Assembly: GCA_949775045.1 (NCBI GenBank)
Contig: OX459103.1
Coordinates: 12,756,605 to 12,820,604, forward strand
Direction of reading: 5' to 3'
DNA from: Metridium senile
Taxonomy: Eukaryota > Cnidaria > Anthozoa > Actiniaria > Metridiidae
Length of the DNA: 64,000 bases
Positions 61,201-64,000 of the stretch are shown piece by piece. A program made the position numbers and the translations under genes. The notes beneath the pieces are model-generated. The model saw only the letters and a program-made list of their open reading frames with translations. It searched no databases and had not been told where the DNA came from. Every line of letters starts with the position of its first letter. Position 1 is the first letter of the stretch.

Positions 61201-64000
61201 GACATTGTTCTCAGGGTCCTAGCGATCATTTTGAGTCGAAAACCCCGATTGTTTTGACACATTTTTAGCAAATCCCAAAGGCCATAAGGCATTCTGGGTA
61301 TGATTTTGTAGTATTTCCTAAATAAAATTTTTCGGTTTTATCAGAAAGCTTAGATATTTCTAGACATTGTACTCGGGGTCTAAGCGATCACTTTGAGTCG
61401 AAAACCCCGATTTTTTTTAACGACTTTTAGAGACCCCTCTGATAGTCTATAGGGCATTCTGGGTAAGATTTTGTAGTTTTTCCTAAATAGAATTTTTGGG
61501 TTTTATCAGAAAGCTTAGATATTTTTAGACATTGTTCTCAGGGTCCTAGCGATCATTTTGAGTCGAAAACCCCGATTGTTTTGACACATTTTTAGCAAAT
61601 CCCAAAGGCCATAAGGCATTCTGGGTATGATTTTGTAGTATTTCCTAAATAAAATTTTTCGGTTTTATCAGAAAGCTTAGATATTTCTAGACATTGTACT
61701 CGGGGTCTAAGCGATCACTTTGAGTCGAAAACCCCGATTTTTTTTAACGACTTTTAGAGACCCCTCTGGTAGTCTATAGGGCATTCTGGGTAAGATTTTG
61801 TAGTTTTTCCTAAATAGAATTTTTGGGTTTTATCAGAAAGCTTAGATATTTTTAGACATTGTTCTCAGGGTCCTAGCGATCATTTTGAGTCGAAAACCCC
61901 GATTGTTTTGACACATTTTTAGCAAATCCCAAAGGCCATAAGGCATTCTGGGTATGATTTTGTAGTATTTCCTAAATAAAATTTTTCGGTTTTATCAAAA
62001 AACTTAGATATTTCTAGACATTGTACTCGGGGTCTAAGCGATCACTTTGAGTCGAAAACCCCGATTTTTTTTAACGACTTTTAGAGACCCCTCTGATAGT
62101 CTATAGGGCATTCTGGGTAAGATTTTGTAGTTTTTCCTAAATAGAATTTTTCGGTTTTATCAGAAAGCTTAGATATTGTAAGACATTGTTCTCAGGGTCC
62201 TCGCAATTATTTTGAGTCGAAAACCCCGATTGTATTGACACATTTTTAGCAAATCCCAAGGCCATAAGACATTCTGGGTATGATTTTGTAGTATTTCCTA
62301 AATAAAATTTTTCGGTTTTATCAGAAAGCTTAGATATTTGTAGACATTGTACTCGGGGTCTAAGCGATCACTTTGAGTCGAAAACCCCGATTTTTTTGAA
62401 CGACTTTTAGAGACCCCTCTGGTAGTCTATAGGGCATTCTGGGTAAGATTTTGTAGTTTTTCCTAAATAGAATTTTTCGGTTTTATCAGAAAGCTTAGAT
62501 ATTTTTAGACATTGTTCTCAGGGTCCTAGCGATCATTTTGAGTCGAAAACCCCGATTGTTTTGACACATTTTTAGCAAATCCCAAAGGCCATAAGGCATT
62601 CTGGGTATGATTTTGTAGTATTTCCTAAATAAAATTTTTTGGTTTTATCAGAAAGCTTAGATATTTCTAGACATTGTACTCGGGGTCTAAGCGATCACTT
62701 TGAGTCGAAAACCCCGATTTTTTTTAACGACTTTTAGAGACCCCTCTGATAGTCTATAGGGCATTCTGGGTAAGATTTTGTAGTTTTTCCTAAATAGAAT
62801 TTTTGGGTTTTATCAGAAAGCTTAGATATTGTAAGACATTGTTCTCAGGGTCCTCGCAATTATTTTGAGTCGAAAACCCCGATTGTATTGACACATTTTT
62901 AGCAAATCCCAAGGCCATAAGGCATTCTGGGTATGATTTTGTAGTATTTCCTAAATAAAATTTTTCGGTTTTATCAGAAAGCTTAGATATTTGTAGAAAT
63001 TGTTCTCGGGGTCTAAGCGATCACTTTGAGTCGAAAACCCCGATTTTTTTAACGACTTTTAGAGACCCCTCTGGTAGTCTATAGGGCATTCTGGGTAAGA
63101 TTTTGTAGTTTTTCCTAAATAGAATTTTTCGGTTTTATCAGAAAGCTTAGATATTTTTAGACATTGTTCTCAGGGTCCTAGCGATCATTTTGAGTCGAAA
63201 ACCCCGATTGTTTTGACACATTTTTAGCAAATCCCAAAGGCCATAAGGCATTCTGGGTATGATTTTGTAGTATTTCCTAAATAAAATTTTTCGGTTTTAT
63301 CAGAAAGCTTAGATATTTCTAGACATTGTACTCGGGGTCTAAGCGATCACTTTGAGTCGAAAACCCCGATTTTTTTTAACGACTTTTAGAGACCCCTCTG
63401 ATAGTCTATAGGGCATTCTGGGTAAGATTTTGTAGTTTTTCCTAAATAGAATTTTTGGGTTTTATCAGAAAGCTTAGATATTTTTAGACATTGTTCTCAG
63501 GGTCCTAGCGATCATTTTGAGTCGAAAACCCCGATTGTTTTGACACATTTTTAGCAAATCCCAAAGGCCATAAGGCATTCTGGGTATGATTTTGTAGTAT
63601 TTCCTAAATAAAATTTTTTGGTTTTATCAGAAAGCTTAGATATTTCTAGACATTGTACTCGGGGTCTAAGCGATCACTTTGAGTCGAAAACCCCGATTTT
63701 TTTTAACGACTTTTAGAGACCCCTCTGATAGTCTATAGGGCATTCTGGGTAAGATTTTGTAGTTTTTCCTAAATAGAATTTTTGGGTTTTATCAGAAAGC
63801 TTAGATATTGTAAGACATTGTTCTCAGGGTCCTCGAAATTATTTTGAGTCGAAAACCCCGATTGTATTGACACATTTTTAGCAAATCCCAAGGCCATAAG
63901 GCATTCTGGGTATGATTTTGTAGTATTTCCTAAATAAAATTTTTTGGTTTTATCAGAAAGCTTAGATATTTCTAGAAATTGTTCTCGGGGTCTAAGCGAT
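58284..64000 (+). repeat. Distal A-B array with 1,306/2,612-bp higher-order repeats
   Basis: A distinctive pair, B with ATATTGTAAGACATTG and CCTCGCAATTATTTTG followed by A with GATTGTATTGACAC and CCCAAGGCC, occurs with CCTCG at 58281, 59587, 60893, 62199, 62852 and 63831 (CCTCGAAATT); spacings are 1,306, 1,306, 1,306, 653 and 979 bp. Rarer markers double the period to 2,612 bp: TATCAAAAAACTTAG (59381/61993) and ATAAGACATTCTGG (AAGACAT at 59654/62266). From about 62,390 the best match shifts to 1,959 bp (TGGTTTTATC 60681/62640), then 979 bp. A uses GTAGTATTTCC and TGTACTCGG; B uses CTCTGATAGTC and TTTTTGGG. There are no truncated or A-A monomers. Confidence 0.87.

Larger units (their letters stand above)
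1..64000 (+). repeat. Continuous tandem satellite array (about 162-165 bp monomers, A-B dimers)
   Basis: The anchor GGCATTCTGG recurs about every 162 or 165 bp from the first line to the last, always on the + strand, for example at 42, 207, 368 and 530. Both window edges fall inside the array, so its true length is unknown. Two monomer types (A and B) share the body from GGCATTCTGGG to the GGGTC near the 3' end and differ mainly in a 41-44 bp leader. No unique DNA, inversion or mobile element interrupts it. Each A monomer has stop codons in all three forward frames within its first 57 bp and in all three reverse frames within about 50 bp, so no long reading frame can exist. Such unidirectional, nucleosome-length satellites are typical of eukaryotic centromeric or heterochromatic DNA; that role is inferred. 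Confidence 0.97.

Noticed and set aside
1..64000. Protein-coding ORFs, suggested by A (162 bp), most B (165 bp) and many dimers (327 bp) being multiples of three
   Set aside because: Every A monomer has stops in all three forward frames in its first 57 bp and in all three reverse frames within about 50 bp of its 3' end, so no frame stays open beyond about two monomers.
1..64000. CRISPR array, because of regular repeats
   Set aside because: There are no unique spacers; the entire 162-165 bp period is repeated, and the unit is far longer than a CRISPR repeat.
1..64000. LTR retrotransposon, transposon or rDNA spacer origin
   Set aside because: No terminal repeats with target duplications, no polypurine tract plus coding remnants, no rRNA-like sequence and no orientation change were found.
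1..64000. Telomeric or subtelomeric repeat motifs (TTTAGGG/TTAGGG runs)
   Set aside because: No tandem telomere-type heptamers or hexamers occur. Isolated TTTTAG strings are just part of the leader.
1..64000. Identity with the Arabidopsis 178-bp centromere repeat (shared short strings such as GAAAGCTT and GAGTCGAA)
   Set aside because: Only a few short strings agree, the length differs and no collinear match is apparent by eye.

Overview
The whole 64-kb window is one uninterrupted, head-to-tail satellite DNA array. I see no protein-coding gene, RNA gene, transposon or unique sequence in it. The unit is a monomer of about 162-165 bp that occurs in two related forms. Type A (162 bp) has the leader GATTGTTTTGACACA, an AATAAA hexamer and an XbaI site. 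Type B (164-165 bp) has the leader GATTTTTTTTAACGA and the motif GACCCCTCTGGTAG. A and B share a strongly conserved body (GGCATTCTGGGTA, then TTTTATCAGAAAGCTTAGAT) and mostly alternate, so the basic period is an A-B dimer of 326-327 bp. Dividing the window by unit length gives roughly 400 monomers, all in the same orientation. One A monomer counted by hand is about 37% G+C.

The monomer is about one nucleosome long, the sequence is AT-rich and the array is homogeneous and unidirectional with higher-order repeats. This is what eukaryotic, and especially plant, centromeric or pericentromeric satellites look like. I do not recognise the family with certainty. The 326-327 bp dimer resembles in length what I recall for the beet pBV centromeric family, but length alone is weak evidence and no species call is made.

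Layout. (1) 0-14 kb: A-B dimers with occasional A-A junctions, a duplicated 5,544-bp block, a nested 1,306-bp repeat and a run of 652-bp tetramers. (2) 14.3-20.5 kb: a 2,288-bp higher-order repeat (two copies plus a partial third) that carries A/B chimeric monomers. (3) 20.6-32 kb: a mosaic in which a 98-bp doubly deleted A monomer first appears, with 653-bp and 1,081-bp duplications. (4) 32.0-38.6 kb: an exact 2,000-bp higher-order repeat, about 3.3 copies. (5) 38.6-40.7 kb: rearranged monomers and three copies of a 263-bp unit (short A + B). (6) 40.2-54.0 kb: a large duplication of a 5,670-bp block, one copy of which is enlarged to 8,159 bp by an internal 2,489-bp duplication; it is built from 1,081-bp and 1,408-bp modules. 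(7) 54-64 kb: a distinct distal subfamily of strict A-B dimers organised in 1,306/2,612-bp repeats, with a 3.3-kb-offset duplication at its edge.

The array reads as a record of repeated unequal exchange or gene conversion. Duplication lengths are whole numbers of monomers, shared rare variants recur at constant offsets, and local subfamilies change along the window. All comparisons were done by eye; offsets were computed from the positions of rare variants.
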